Positions 13,373-22,629 of a stretch of 64,000 nt of DNA are shown here, piece by piece. Within the stretch, counting starts at the first letter, position 1, and the number at the start of each line of letters is the position of its first letter. Position numbers and translations under genes: made by a program. The DNA is from Sesamum alatum (taxonomy: Eukaryota; Streptophyta; Magnoliopsida; Lamiales; Pedaliaceae). The notes below the pieces were generated by a model. It was not told the origin of the DNA. It saw nothing but the letters and a program-made list of their open reading frames with translations, and ran no database searches. Location: assembly GCA_034509735.1 (NCBI GenBank), contig JACGWO010000012.1, forward strand, positions 1 to 64,000, read 5' to 3'.

Positions 13373-15213
13373 TTGATTATTAGATTAGTAGATATGAATA
13401 TATTTATAGCCAAAAATGAGTTATCTATCAATCAATGATAAGGACTGAAAGCACAATGTGTTTTTGCTACTATTGTGTTGAGTATTAGGCATGTGTCCGG
13501 ACGTACGATGGATTATGAAGGTTCTCCAAGTCCTCAATATGGCAAAGATTAAAGTGCATTAGTGTCCATACTTGTTTAAAGGAGTTCATCGTTGCGCAAA
13601 GGTACAAAGTAGAGTCCATGGCTAAAAAGTATGTTCTAGATGTAGTCCTAGTGCATTTTATGTTGAATAAGATGGAGTCCTAATCGTATAATCGAGAGTG
13701 GCTTTAATATTGATTATTAGAGTCAATACCAATATATTTATAGCCAAAAATGAGTCATCTATCAGTCAATAATAAGGACTGAAAACACAAGATGTTTCCT
13801 ACGATTATTTTGAGTATTAGGCATGTATCCGGACGTACGATTGATTACGAACGTAGACCAAACCTCAATATGGCAAAGATAAAGGGAATAAGTGTCTAAA
13901 TTTGTTCAAAGGAGTTTGTCGTTGTGCAAAGGTACAAAGCTGAGTCCATGGCTCAAAAGAGTGTTTTAGATGTAGTATTAGTGCATTTTTATGTTGAATA
14001 AGATGGAGTCCTAGTCATAAAATCGAAGAGTTGCTTTATAATTGATTATTAGAGTCAATACGAATATATTTATAGAAAAAAATGAGTCATCTATCAGCCA
14101 ATGATAAGGACTGAAAGCACAAGGTGTTTTCCACGATTGTGTTGAGTACTAGGCTTGTATCCGGACGTACGATTGATTTTGAAGGTTCTCCAATTCCTCG
14201 ATAAGGCAAAGATAAAAGTGCATTAGTGTCTAAACTTGTTTAAAGGAGTTTGTCGTTGCGCAAAGGTACAAAGCTGAATCCATGGCTCGAAGGAGTGTTC
14301 TAGATGTACTCCTAGTGCATTTGTATGTTGAATAAGATGGTGTCCTAGTCGTATAATTGAAGAGTGGTTTTGATATTAATTATTAGAGTTAATACAAATA
14401 TATTTATAGCCAGAAATAAGTCATCTATCAGTCAATGATAAGGACTAAAAACATAAGGTGTTTCCTACGATTGTGTTGAGTATTAGGCATGTATCCGGAT
14501 GTACCATTGATTATGAAGGTTGTCCAAGCCCTCGATATGGCAAAGATTTAAAGTGCATTAGTGTCTAAACTTGTTTAAAGGAGTTTGTCGTTGCGCAAAG
14601 GTACAAAGCTGTGTCCTGGCTCGAAGGAGTGTTTTAGATGTAGTCCTAGTGCATTTTTATGTTGCATAAGATGGAGTCCTAGTTATATAATCGAAGAGTG
14701 ACTTTAATATTTATTATTAGAGTCAATACGAATATATTTATAGCCAAAAATTAGTCATCTGTCAGTCAATGATAAGGACGGAAAGTACAAGGTGTTTCCT
14801 ACTATTGTGTTGAGTATTAGGCATGTATCCGGACATACGATTGATTATGAAGGTTCTCCAAGCCCTCGATATGGCAAATATAAAAGTGCATTAGTGTCTA
14901 AACTTGTTTAAAGGAGTTTGTCGTTGCGTAAAGGTACAAAGCTGAATCCATGGTCGAAAGAGTGTTTCTAGATGTAGTCCTAGTGCATTTTTATGTTGAA
15001 TAAGATGTTCTCCTAGTCGTATAATTGAAGAGTGGTTTTGATATTGATTATTAGAGTCAATACGAAAATATTTATAGCCAGAAATGTGTCATCTATCTGT
15101 CAATGATAAGGACTAAAAACACAAGGGCGTTTCCTACGATTGTGTTGAGTATTAGGCATGTATCCGGACGTACGATTGATTATGAAGGTTGACCAAACCC
15201 TCGATATGGCAAC
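13373..15213 (+). repeat. Satellite HOR unit interrupted by LINE-A
   Basis: Starts with an A monomer, keeps full-length E and F, and is cut in F by the LINE-A insertion. Its F monomer reads 'ggcaacgataaaaggg', as in block 2, and not 'ggaaacgataagaggg' as in other block-1 F monomers. Confidence 0.8.
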
Positions 15214-15224
15214 GATAAAAGGGA
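15214..15224 (+). repeat. Target site duplication of LINE-A, left copy
   Basis: GATAAAAGGGA, satellite sequence, repeated exactly at 28116-28126 after the LINE 3' end. Its length suits target-primed reverse transcription. Confidence 0.85.
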
Positions 15225-15313
15225 TTGAAGCCACTCACAAATTCTCTCTCTAGAATTCTCTCTTCCCTCTCTCACACAATACACGCACTCATATTCCTTT
15301 ACTCTCGGCCATC
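15225..15313 (+). promoter_or_regulatory. LINE-A 5' UTR
   Basis: Pyrimidine-rich leader ('ctctctctagaattctctc', then 'ccctctctcacacaatacac') ending at the ORF1 ATG. The same CT-rich core lies at the 5' end of LINE-C, but LINE-A has about 14 further bases before it. Internal promoter activity is expected for LINEs, but I see no defined promoter element. Confidence 0.6.
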
Positions 15314-17465
15314 ATGGCCGCCGACGAGCCGCCCTTGGCTGAACTTGCAGGCGGTGAAGGGAGCGCCGCCGTTGGCTCTTCATCTTCGTCGGAGGTACTC
15401 AGTCGGTTGCTCTCCGAGTTCAACTTGTCCGAATTTCTTGCATTGGCTAATAGAGTGATTGATGAAGGTGATCTCTCGTCTATGGAGATTATTGCAGACT
15501 TGAAGCGTAGATGGATTGAAAGGTTTGGAGATTCGCATTCTCGTCCGTCTATGGATGTGCTCCCGTCCTCATCCCGCACACTTGCACCTTTCCAGTCGAT
15601 CACGGTCTCTTGTAGACCTGCCCCACGGATTCCACGCCTACCAACATCCGAGCAAATGAGGGCGTATCTTGAACCACCACCAGCCGTATCGCATTTTCCC
15701 TTCCCTTACTTGCACTTCCGCCACCGTCGACTATGGCTGCCCCCTCCGTCCGAGTTGAACCTTGCGGTTGCAACCCTTGCGCCGCCATCACATTGCACGG
15801 AATTGGAAAGTTCCCTACAAGATCCGGATTTGTTCCCACCTTCCATACCTGATGCGCCACCTTCCTTACAAGATAGTCCACCTTCCATACTTGTTGAGGA
15901 TCAGCCGAAATTTCCTTTGAGAGTCAGCCGCAATATTCCATGTTTTGGCATGGATAGACCTACCCCGCAAGATCCAGCTATGTTGCGGCCTTCCTTACAT
16001 GGTATGCCACCTTCCTTGCACGTTGATCAGCCTACCAAATATGTGGAGAGTCAGCCGCAACCTTCCTTTGAGAGTCAACCACAATCTTCCATGTTTAGCA
16101 TGGAAAGAACTACCCCGCAAGATCCAGCATTGTTGCGGCCTTCCATTCATGGTGTGCCACCTTCCTTGCACGGTGATAAGCCTTCCAAACGTGTGGAGTG
16201 TTAGCCGCAATCTTCCATTGAGAGTCAGCCGCAATATTCCATGTTTAGCATGGATAGATCTACCCCCGCAAGATCCAGCATTGTTGCGGCCTTCCATTCA
16301 TGGCGAGCCACCTTCCTTGCACGGTGATAATCCTACCAATCTTTTGGAGTGTCAGCCGCAAACTTCCTTATTTTGCACGGATGGAGCTAAGAATGGTAAC
16401 ATGCACAATGAGAGGCTGGTTGTCCCCTTGCCACGGCCATTGCACACTCTCTCCTCTCTTGACAGCGGAAGCACGATGAATCCACCGGAAATTATCATTG
16501 GTAACGTTCCCCTTACATCCCGTTACTCTACGTTGTCCTTGGTTGATAAAATTATCGCTGCATTTCATAACTCTACTCGGAAAAATCTCAATTATGTTCC
16601 CCCTATCATTCAAAATGGTGAAACTATTGTTCGACCTTCGTTAAATTTAATTCGTGATGGTTCTCAACGGTGGTTGCATACTATTGTGGGATATTTTTTG
16701 GGGCGACGCCCTTATTTTCATGACATGGAGGCTTTTGCTAAGAAGTCATGGCCGATGGTGCGTAGGGTCACTGCCACGGCTAATGGCTTTTTTTTTCTTC
16801 CAATTTGATACGATGAGAGCAATGGTCGTGCTTGAGGGAGGGCCTTGGCTCTTTCAAGGGCAGCCTATTGTACTCCAACGATGGGAGGCGGGAATGGCAC
16901 TACGGAAACATAAACTTACTGAAGTTCCAATCTGGATTCTGCTTCGTCACCTCCCGGTGGAATTTTGGACGGATGAGGGGCTCAGTGTAGTGGCTAGTGG
17001 GATTGGACAACCACTTTATCAAGATTCTATCACAAAAGCATGCACGAGACTGGACTTCGCTCGTGTATGTGTTATGTTGGATATCTCTTCGAAACTCCCA
17101 AGACATATTGTTATTATGTCTCCTACAGAGAACGGTCAGGAGGTCCCACGCACGATAGACGTGGAATATGAATGTATTCCATCGAAGTGTGTTAAATGAT
17201 GTGCTTGGGGCACTCCACGGCTTCTTGCTCACCACAGAAACCACCTACTCAACCCTCGGTGAAAGTGTTTGTGCCTCGTCCCACCACTGAGGCTCAATCG
17301 GAATCTCGACCGAACACGGATCAACCACTAAAACAGGCCACAGCTCCTACTAAGGGAAAGGAGATTGTCCTATTTAATTCCTTTGATGCACTTGAACATG
17401 AGGATGTTACTGTCACTAACACTCAGGGCCCTAAACAATGCAGCCCTTCTGCACTGGATTTATGA
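15314..17465 (+). pseudogene. LINE-A ORF1 (DUF4283/zinc-knuckle, Gag-like), broken
   Basis: ORF1 of plant L1 elements encodes an RNA-binding, Gag-like protein. The frame opens at ATG 15314 (MAADEPPLAEL) and reads 296 codons to a TAG at 16202-16204. A proline/serine-rich stretch holds a 150-bp tandem repeat. After a frame change, sequence from about 16380 encodes the DUF4283 region (STRKNLNYVPP, VGYFLGRRP, GGPWLFQGQPIVLQRWE, LPVEFWTDEGL). A further frameshift lies in the T run near 16788-16796. The zinc knuckle at ~17190, intact as CX2CX4HX4C in LINE-C, has lost one base and reads CVK-stop. The tail (17196-17465) ends in TGA, overlapping the ORF2 ATG by ATGA. Not translatable as one protein. 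Confidence 0.85.
15915..16370 (+). repeat. 150-bp minisatellite inside LINE-A ORF1
   Basis: Three tandem units of about 150 bp (50 codons). The landmark CCGCAAGATCCAGC falls at 15965, 16115 and 16266. Units encode repeats rich in PQDPA, LRPS, PPSLH and SQPQ. The third unit has five C instead of four at 16263-16267, shifting the frame by one. The stop at 16202 lies between units two and three. Confidence 0.85.
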
Positions 17466-20294
17466 TTAATGCAACTGTTTGGAATGTGCACGGCCTAAAC
17501 CGACGAGATCACCAAGTGGCAGTTGGAGAACTTGTCTCGGAGCACAGGTTATGTTTTCTTGGTATTCTTGAAACTCGGTATCTCCTCTTAATGTTGCTCG
17601 TATTCAATCTTGTGTGTTACCTAGTTGGAATTGGTTTTCGGATTATTCTGTTGTGGGTAACCGTATTTGGCTTGCTTGGAACGATGATGAGCTTGATGTT
17701 GAAATTTTATTGTTGCATCTACAATTCATACATTGTAAATTGTTTATTCGAAGACAACATGTCCATTTTCTGGTTACGGTTGTATATGGAGCTAATGAAG
17801 TTGGGACTAGACGTGACCTTTGGCAGGAACTTTGTGGCATTTCCTCGGGAATCTCAGATCAGCCGTGGCTGGTTCTTGGGGATTTTAATACGGTGGTGGA
17901 TATGAGTGAGGTATGCGGTCGATCAGGAGACATCTGTGTTGCTATGGAGGACTTTAGAACTTGTCTGCTGGACACTGGACTCATTCACTTGCCCATGCAG
18001 GGATGTACGTTTACATGGCACAATTGTAGTGATGATCATAGGAGCCTATGGATGAAACTTGACCGTATGCTAGTTAATGATAGCTGGTTGAGGCTGTGGC
18101 CGGATAGCTGCTACCATAGTATTAACCCTCGGACGTCGGATCACTCTCCTTTGGTTCTTCAGGGTACTTCCTCTGTCCCACAGGCTGGCATGTTCCGGTT
18201 TGATAACTATTTGGCTTCTTCTCCATCATTTATTCCTATAGTTCGGGATGTCTGGCGCCATCAGATAGTCGGCACGCCTATGTATGCGGTCACACGGAAA
18301 CTGAAAAGCCCTAAAACCTATGTTTCGAGCAGCGAGAAACAAAAAAGGTGACCTTGCCCAGAACGTTACTTTAGCGGCAGAATTCCTTGCATTAGCTCAA
18401 TCAATTCTACAACTGGATAGACATAACTCCCTTCTCCTACATCTGGAGTATTGTTGTCGTGTGGTCTATTTGAAGGCAACTAAATTGGAACAAAAAATGT
18501 TGCAGCAACGGGCCAAGATCCAATGGCTCAAAGGAGGGGACCAGTGTACTAGGGTTTTCTTCCGAAAGGTGGCTAAATGGCGAACTTCTAAACGTATTTT
18601 TCAAATCAATACTTCAGATGGCGTGACTAGGATAGACCATCAGGAGGTGGTTGATGAATTTGTTAGATATTACCAGGGTCATCTTGGTGGGGAGCGTCGG
18701 ACCAGGCATATTGATATCCGGTATCTCCGTCCATGGGCAAGGCATATTCTTACCGCTGATGAATGCGCCCATCTTGTGATGCCTGTTACTAGAGCAGAGG
18801 TTAAAGAGGCTTTCTTTGACGTGGTGGAGGATAAGTCGCCGGGGCCAGATGGATATTCAGCAGGGTTCTACAAAGCGGCATGGCCTATTATTGGAGATGA
18901 GATAGCTATGGCAGTGATTGATTTCTTCACTCATGGAAGATTACTGAAGCAGGTTAATGCTACTTTGCTTGCCCTTATCCCGAAAGTCCAATCTCCTGTC
19001 ACTGTGGCAGATTTCCGCCCTATCTCGTGTTGCAACGTATTGTATAAAGCTATCACGAAGATCATTGTGCAGAAATTACGGCCTTTACTGGATAGATTGA
19101 TTAGCTCGACACAGATGGCTTTCGTTCCAGGCCGATCTATTAGTGAGAATATATTATTGGCACAGGAACTTCTTAATGGGTATAATCAGCAGCGAACACC
19201 TCCAAGATGTGCCTTGAAAGTGGATTTGAGGAAAGCGTATGACACAGTGGAATGGGACTTCCTATCAGCAACATTGGACCTTTTTGGATTCCCGTCTCAA
19301 TTCCGGGGATGGGTGGAGGAGTGTGTTACGACGACCTCTTTTTCGATATGCCTTAATGGTAGCATATATGGTTTTCTCACTGGCGCTCGTGGGCTAAGAC
19401 AAGGTGACCCAATGTCACCTTATCTATTTGTTCTCGTCATGGAGGTTCTTCGGATGATTATTCAACAGCTGATTGAACAGGATGACGGATTTAGGTTTCA
19501 TTGGAAGTGCTAGGAGATTGGACTTTTCCAATTGAGCTTCGCTGATAACCTATTGTTATTCAGCAGCGCTGATGAAGGGTCGTTGGGTGTGTTCAATAGG
19601 GGCCTTCACATTTTCTCGAACCTGTCTGGCCTGTTTGCTAACCCTGCTAAGAGTCAGATTATAATATCCAAATCAGTCCAGGTTAACAAAGACGCTCTCA
19701 TTCAGTTATTGGGATTTCAAGAGGGTCTCTTGCCGGTTAAATACCTTGGTCTCCCACTTCTGCCTTCCCGCCTTAAAATATCTGACTGCCAGCCTTTGTT
19801 GCAGAAAATTGAGAAGCGGAATAAAAGTTGGGAAGGTATTCAATTAACTTTTGCGGGACGGGTTCAATTGGTTAAGTCAGTCCTCATGGAGTTTAACACA
19901 TATTGGTCATTGGCATTTATTTTGCCAAAAGGGATTATACGGCCTATTGAGCAGATAATGAGGACCTTCTTATGGAAACGGTCCTCACAAACGGGTTACG
20001 CAAAGGTGGCTTGGTCACAAGTTTGTCTACCTAGGGAGGAAGGTGGACAGGATATTCGGGATGTTCAGACTCTAAATTCTGCTCTGATGTGGGCGATTAT
20101 AAACCATAACACTTCCTCTATTTGGGTGATGTGGATTTACCAGTACAGACTTCGTGGAAAATCAGTATGGACGGTGGGAGACAACACGGGTTCTTGGGCA
20201 TAGAGGAAACTTCTCCAACTACGACCTATTTTGCAGCCTCGAATAGAGTATGTTATTGGAGATGGGGGCTCTACATCTCTATGGCATGACCCTT
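17462..20294 (+). pseudogene. LINE-A ORF2, endonuclease and reverse transcriptase part
   Basis: ORF2 carries the enzymes for target-primed reverse transcription. The APE-type endonuclease (about 17462-18170) shows AWNV-like TVWNVHGLN, the LETR glutamate, GDFN and SDHSPLVL. The reverse transcriptase (about 18830-19850) shows KSPGPDG, FRPISCCN, AFVPGRSI, VDLRKAYD and GLRQGDPMSPYLF. The catalytic FADD box reads FADN at 19538-19549, so the second aspartate is lost. Frameshifts occur near 17575 and 18340, a TAG lies at 19511-19513 just before FADN, and another TAG at 20201-20203 replaces a tryptophan kept in LINE-C. ORF2 is interrupted at 20294 by CRM-1 and continues at 27270. Confidence 0.9.
20290..20294 (+). 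repeat. Target site duplication of CRM-1, left copy (CCCTT)
   Basis: CCCTT directly before the LTR start TGATATGG. The same five bases follow the other LTR at 27265-27269. Five bases is the standard length for Ty3/gypsy integrases. Confidence 0.9.
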
Positions 20295-21150
20295 TGATAT
20301 GGTATCGACCGTGGGTGGCCCGATCTTCAAGACCATGGGTGGCCCGATCTTCACGACGTAGGCTTGAAATGGATAAAGAGGTCCGTGACCTGAGGAATGC
20401 AAATAGCCAACCAACGTTATTGGAACGTGACCTGCTACTTAGAACATTCAACCAACCACGAGCACGAGTAAACCAATCCACACAACGACACACTTGGGTC
20501 GAGCACGAATTGGGGGCTTTGTGAATTTGAATCACCAACCTAATATGCTAGATTGACAAAGCAAGGTTTCACTAAAGCTGAAAATAGGATATAAACTCTT
20601 CAAAATATGAGAACTCTCTCTCAATATTTCTTAAACTTGGATAAATCTTGGTTGTTCCCGTTTGTATGCTGACACATGCCTTTTATAGGCCTAAAACACT
20701 TCCAAATTGACCACACATAACCCCAAGTGACTCCTTGGTGGATGTACAATCAATAATTAGTCAAAATATGACTAAAAACTATGCATTCTTGGTCAAAAAC
20801 GAGTAAAAACTATGGTCTTCCATGTGAATCCGAAAATTGGTGCATTGTATGTGATAAATGCACTTTGAATGTGATTAAGAAGTCTTCCTTGACCACTTGG
20901 CTGCACTTGGACGAATTTGGGCTCTTATTATGGGCTTCCTTGGGCTTGAATTATTGAAATTAAGCACTCATGTTGGGCCTCCAATTGTGACTTGATCCCA
21001 TTAGCAAATATTAAGTTGGATTGGGCTTGAATTGCTTCTTGCATTCTCTTCAACCTGCCTCTTGTCATTGGCCCACTTCCAATTGTTAAGTCTTGGTGCA
21101 ATTGATCGTGAACGCCTTTAGCTCGTTGGATGCCCTCAGTGTTCTCATCA
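20295..21150 (-). repeat. CRM-1 3' LTR
   Basis: 856 bp, 25 bp longer than the 5' LTR mainly because of a 24-bp tandem duplication at about 20310-20357 (two copies of 'gtgggtggcccgatcttca' or its A variant). Encodes the C-terminal ~74 residues of the polyprotein. Confidence 0.95.
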
Positions 21151-21518
21151 TCCTCCCCCTCTTGAAAAGGAGTCGTCCTCGACTCTTCATTATCTGTATC
21201 ATAAAAAGGAGAAAGATCAGAAACATTAAAAGTAGCACTCACTCCATACTCACCGGGCAATTCAAGCTTGTAAGCATTGTCATTGATCCTTTCAAGGACT
21301 CGAAATGGTCCATCCCCTCTTGGCATGAGCTTGGACTTCCGTTTGTCTGGAAACCTCTCTTTTCTAAGATGCAACCAGACTAAGTCCCCTGGTTCAAAGA
21401 TAACTCGTTTTCTTCCCTTGTTTGCACGGTTCACGTACTGTTGAGTCATCCTCTCAATATTACTTTTTGCCTTCTCATGGATTTGCTTAACAAATTCAGC
21501 ACGTTTCTTTCCATCCAT
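20928..21518 (-). CDS. CRM-1 integrase C-terminus extending into the 3' LTR
   Basis: 196 codons reopening after a one-base difference near 21515. It contains the integrase GPY/F-like region ([55 protein letters not shown]). It then passes [11 protein letters not shown], encoded at the polypurine tract, and continues about 74 codons into the LTR, with [13 protein letters not shown], to a stop at 20928. No classic chromodomain is seen. Reading into the LTR with a GP(I/M)TR-type basic motif is, from memory of the family, a feature of centromeric CRM elements (the CR motif). The clade assignment is inference. Confidence 0.75.
   Translation of the reverse strand: MDGKKRAEFVKQIHEKAKSNIERMTQQYVNRANKGRKRVIFEPGDLVWLHLRKERFPDKRKSKLMPRGDGPFRVLERINDNAYKLELPGEYGVSATFNVSDLSPFYDTDNEESRTTPFQEGEDDENTEGIQRAKGVHDQLHQDLTIGSGPMTRGRLKRMQEAIQAQSNLIFANGIKSQLEAQHECLISIIQAQGSP
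21151..21163 (-). promoter_or_regulatory. CRM-1 polypurine tract
   Basis: Minus strand AAGAGGGGGAGGA lies immediately before the 3' LTR start TGATGAG. It is the expected primer for plus-strand DNA synthesis. The tract is also coding (QEGEDD). Confidence 0.85.
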
Positions 21519-22629
21519 GTTTTATTCTCTCCTGCAAAGGCAAAGGAGTTAAATCAATAGGTGCAAGAGGATTAAAACCATAAACAATTTGAAACGGCGA
21601 AAACTTAGTAGTAGAATGGACAGCCCTATTGTAAGCAAACTCGACGTGCGGTAGACACTCTTCCCAACTCCTCAAGTTCTTCTTCACAATTATTCGCAAC
21701 AAAGTTGAAAGTGTCCTATTAACCACCTCGGTTTGCCCGTCAGTTTGAGGATGACAAGTAGTAGAGAAAAGTAACTTAGTTCCAAGCTTGCCCCACAAAG
21801 TTTTCCAAAAGTAGCTAAGGAACTTGGCATCTCGATCAGACACTATAGTCCTTGGCATACCATGGAGCCTCACAACTTCCTGAAAGAAAAGATTAGCAAT
21901 ATTAGAGGCATCATCAACTTTATGGCATGCAATGAAGTGTGCCATTTTGGAAAATCTGTCAACAACAACAAAAATAGAATCTCTTCCCCTCTTAGACCTA
22001 GGCAATCCCAAAACAAAGTCCATTGAAATATCTTCCCAAGGTACACTGGGAATAGGGAGGGGCATGTACAATCCATGAGGATTAAGCTTTGATTTTGCCT
22101 TATGACAAACTATGCATTTCCCCACAAATTTCTCAACATCTCTACGCATCTTGGGCCAATAAAAGTGTTCACTCAAGACTCCCAAAGTCTTAGAAATACC
22201 AAAGTGACCCATCAAACCCCCAAATGTGCTTCCTTTAACAATAACAAACGAGTTGAACAATTAGGAACACAAAGCTGGTTGGCTCGAAATAAAAACCCAT
22301 CATGCAAATAGAATTTGTCCCATCCGTTGCTTGGGGTGCAATTTCCAAATGCTTCACCAAAATCAACATCATTAGTATACAGATCTTTGATGAACTCAAA
22401 ACCAAGAATTTTAGCATCTAACATTGAAAGTAAAAACATACCTTCTTGAAAGTGCATCAGCAACAATGTTCTCCTTACCTTTCTTGTGTTTGATCACATA
22501 TGGAAACGACTCAATAAACTCTATCCACTTTGCATGTCGTCGGCTAAGCTTGCTTTGACTTTTAATATACTTGAGTGCTTCATGATCAGAATGTATCACA
22601 ACTCTTTTGGCCACAAATAATGTTGCCAA
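21496..22629 (-). pseudogene. CRM-1 RNase H end and integrase, in three frames
   Basis: Continuation of pol. RNase H C-terminus ([26 protein letters not shown]) is at about 22430-22629. After a one-base insertion near 22430 the frame runs to 22212, then a one-base loss near 22233 leads into integrase. Integrase has the HHCC zinc site ([20 protein letters not shown]), then the catalytic triad in [16 protein letters not shown] and [10 protein letters not shown], and the motif [15 protein letters not shown]. All three acidic catalytic residues are visible. Each frame change is a one-base difference in a T or A run compared with CRM-3, so an assembly artefact is possible. Confidence 0.9.

Larger units (their letters stand above)
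1..15213 (+). repeat. Satellite block 1, ~337-bp monomers in a six-monomer HOR
   Basis: Tandem array of one AT-rich satellite. Successive starts of the landmark TGATTATTAG at 7351, 7691, 8028, 8362 (as TAATTATTAG) and 8700 give a monomer of 334-340 bp. Six monomer types can be told apart by diagnostic words: A has 'attagtagatatg'; B has 'gaacgtagacc' and 'agggaataagtg'; C has 'caattcctcgata'; D has 'gttaatacaaata' and 'ggatgtacc'; E has 'aggacgg' and 'ggcaaatataaaa'; F has 'gaaggttgacc' and 'acgataa'. They recur in the order A-F. I see no similarity between the two halves of a monomer, so it is not an obvious dimer of a ~168-bp unit. The family is unknown to me. Short open frames inside it are not genes. 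The first ~5.5 kb carries many single-base indels relative to the rest. Confidence 0.95.

Noticed and set aside
683..15000. Open frames of 60-90 codons in the satellite (for example 683-904, 7468-7662, 10084-10347, 12166-12426)
   Set aside because: They are chance frames in tandem monomers, recur only because the monomer recurs, and match no protein family.
1..15213. Direct repeats as a possible CRISPR array
   Set aside because: Units are contiguous ~337-bp monomers without unique spacers; the context is a plant nuclear genome.
20137..20538. Frames within the LTRs (also 26402-26608, 56019-56270, 62268-62525) as a separate small gene
   Set aside because: The recurring ~80-codon frame containing CRCVDWFTRARGWLNVL follows LTR copy number. 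It overlaps the U5 side and primer-site edge, and no known family matches.
20928..21518. A chromodomain at the CRM-1 integrase C-terminus
   Set aside because: The residues after the GPY/F-like region lack the aromatic cage and fold pattern of classic chromodomains; the tail fits better with a CR-type motif.
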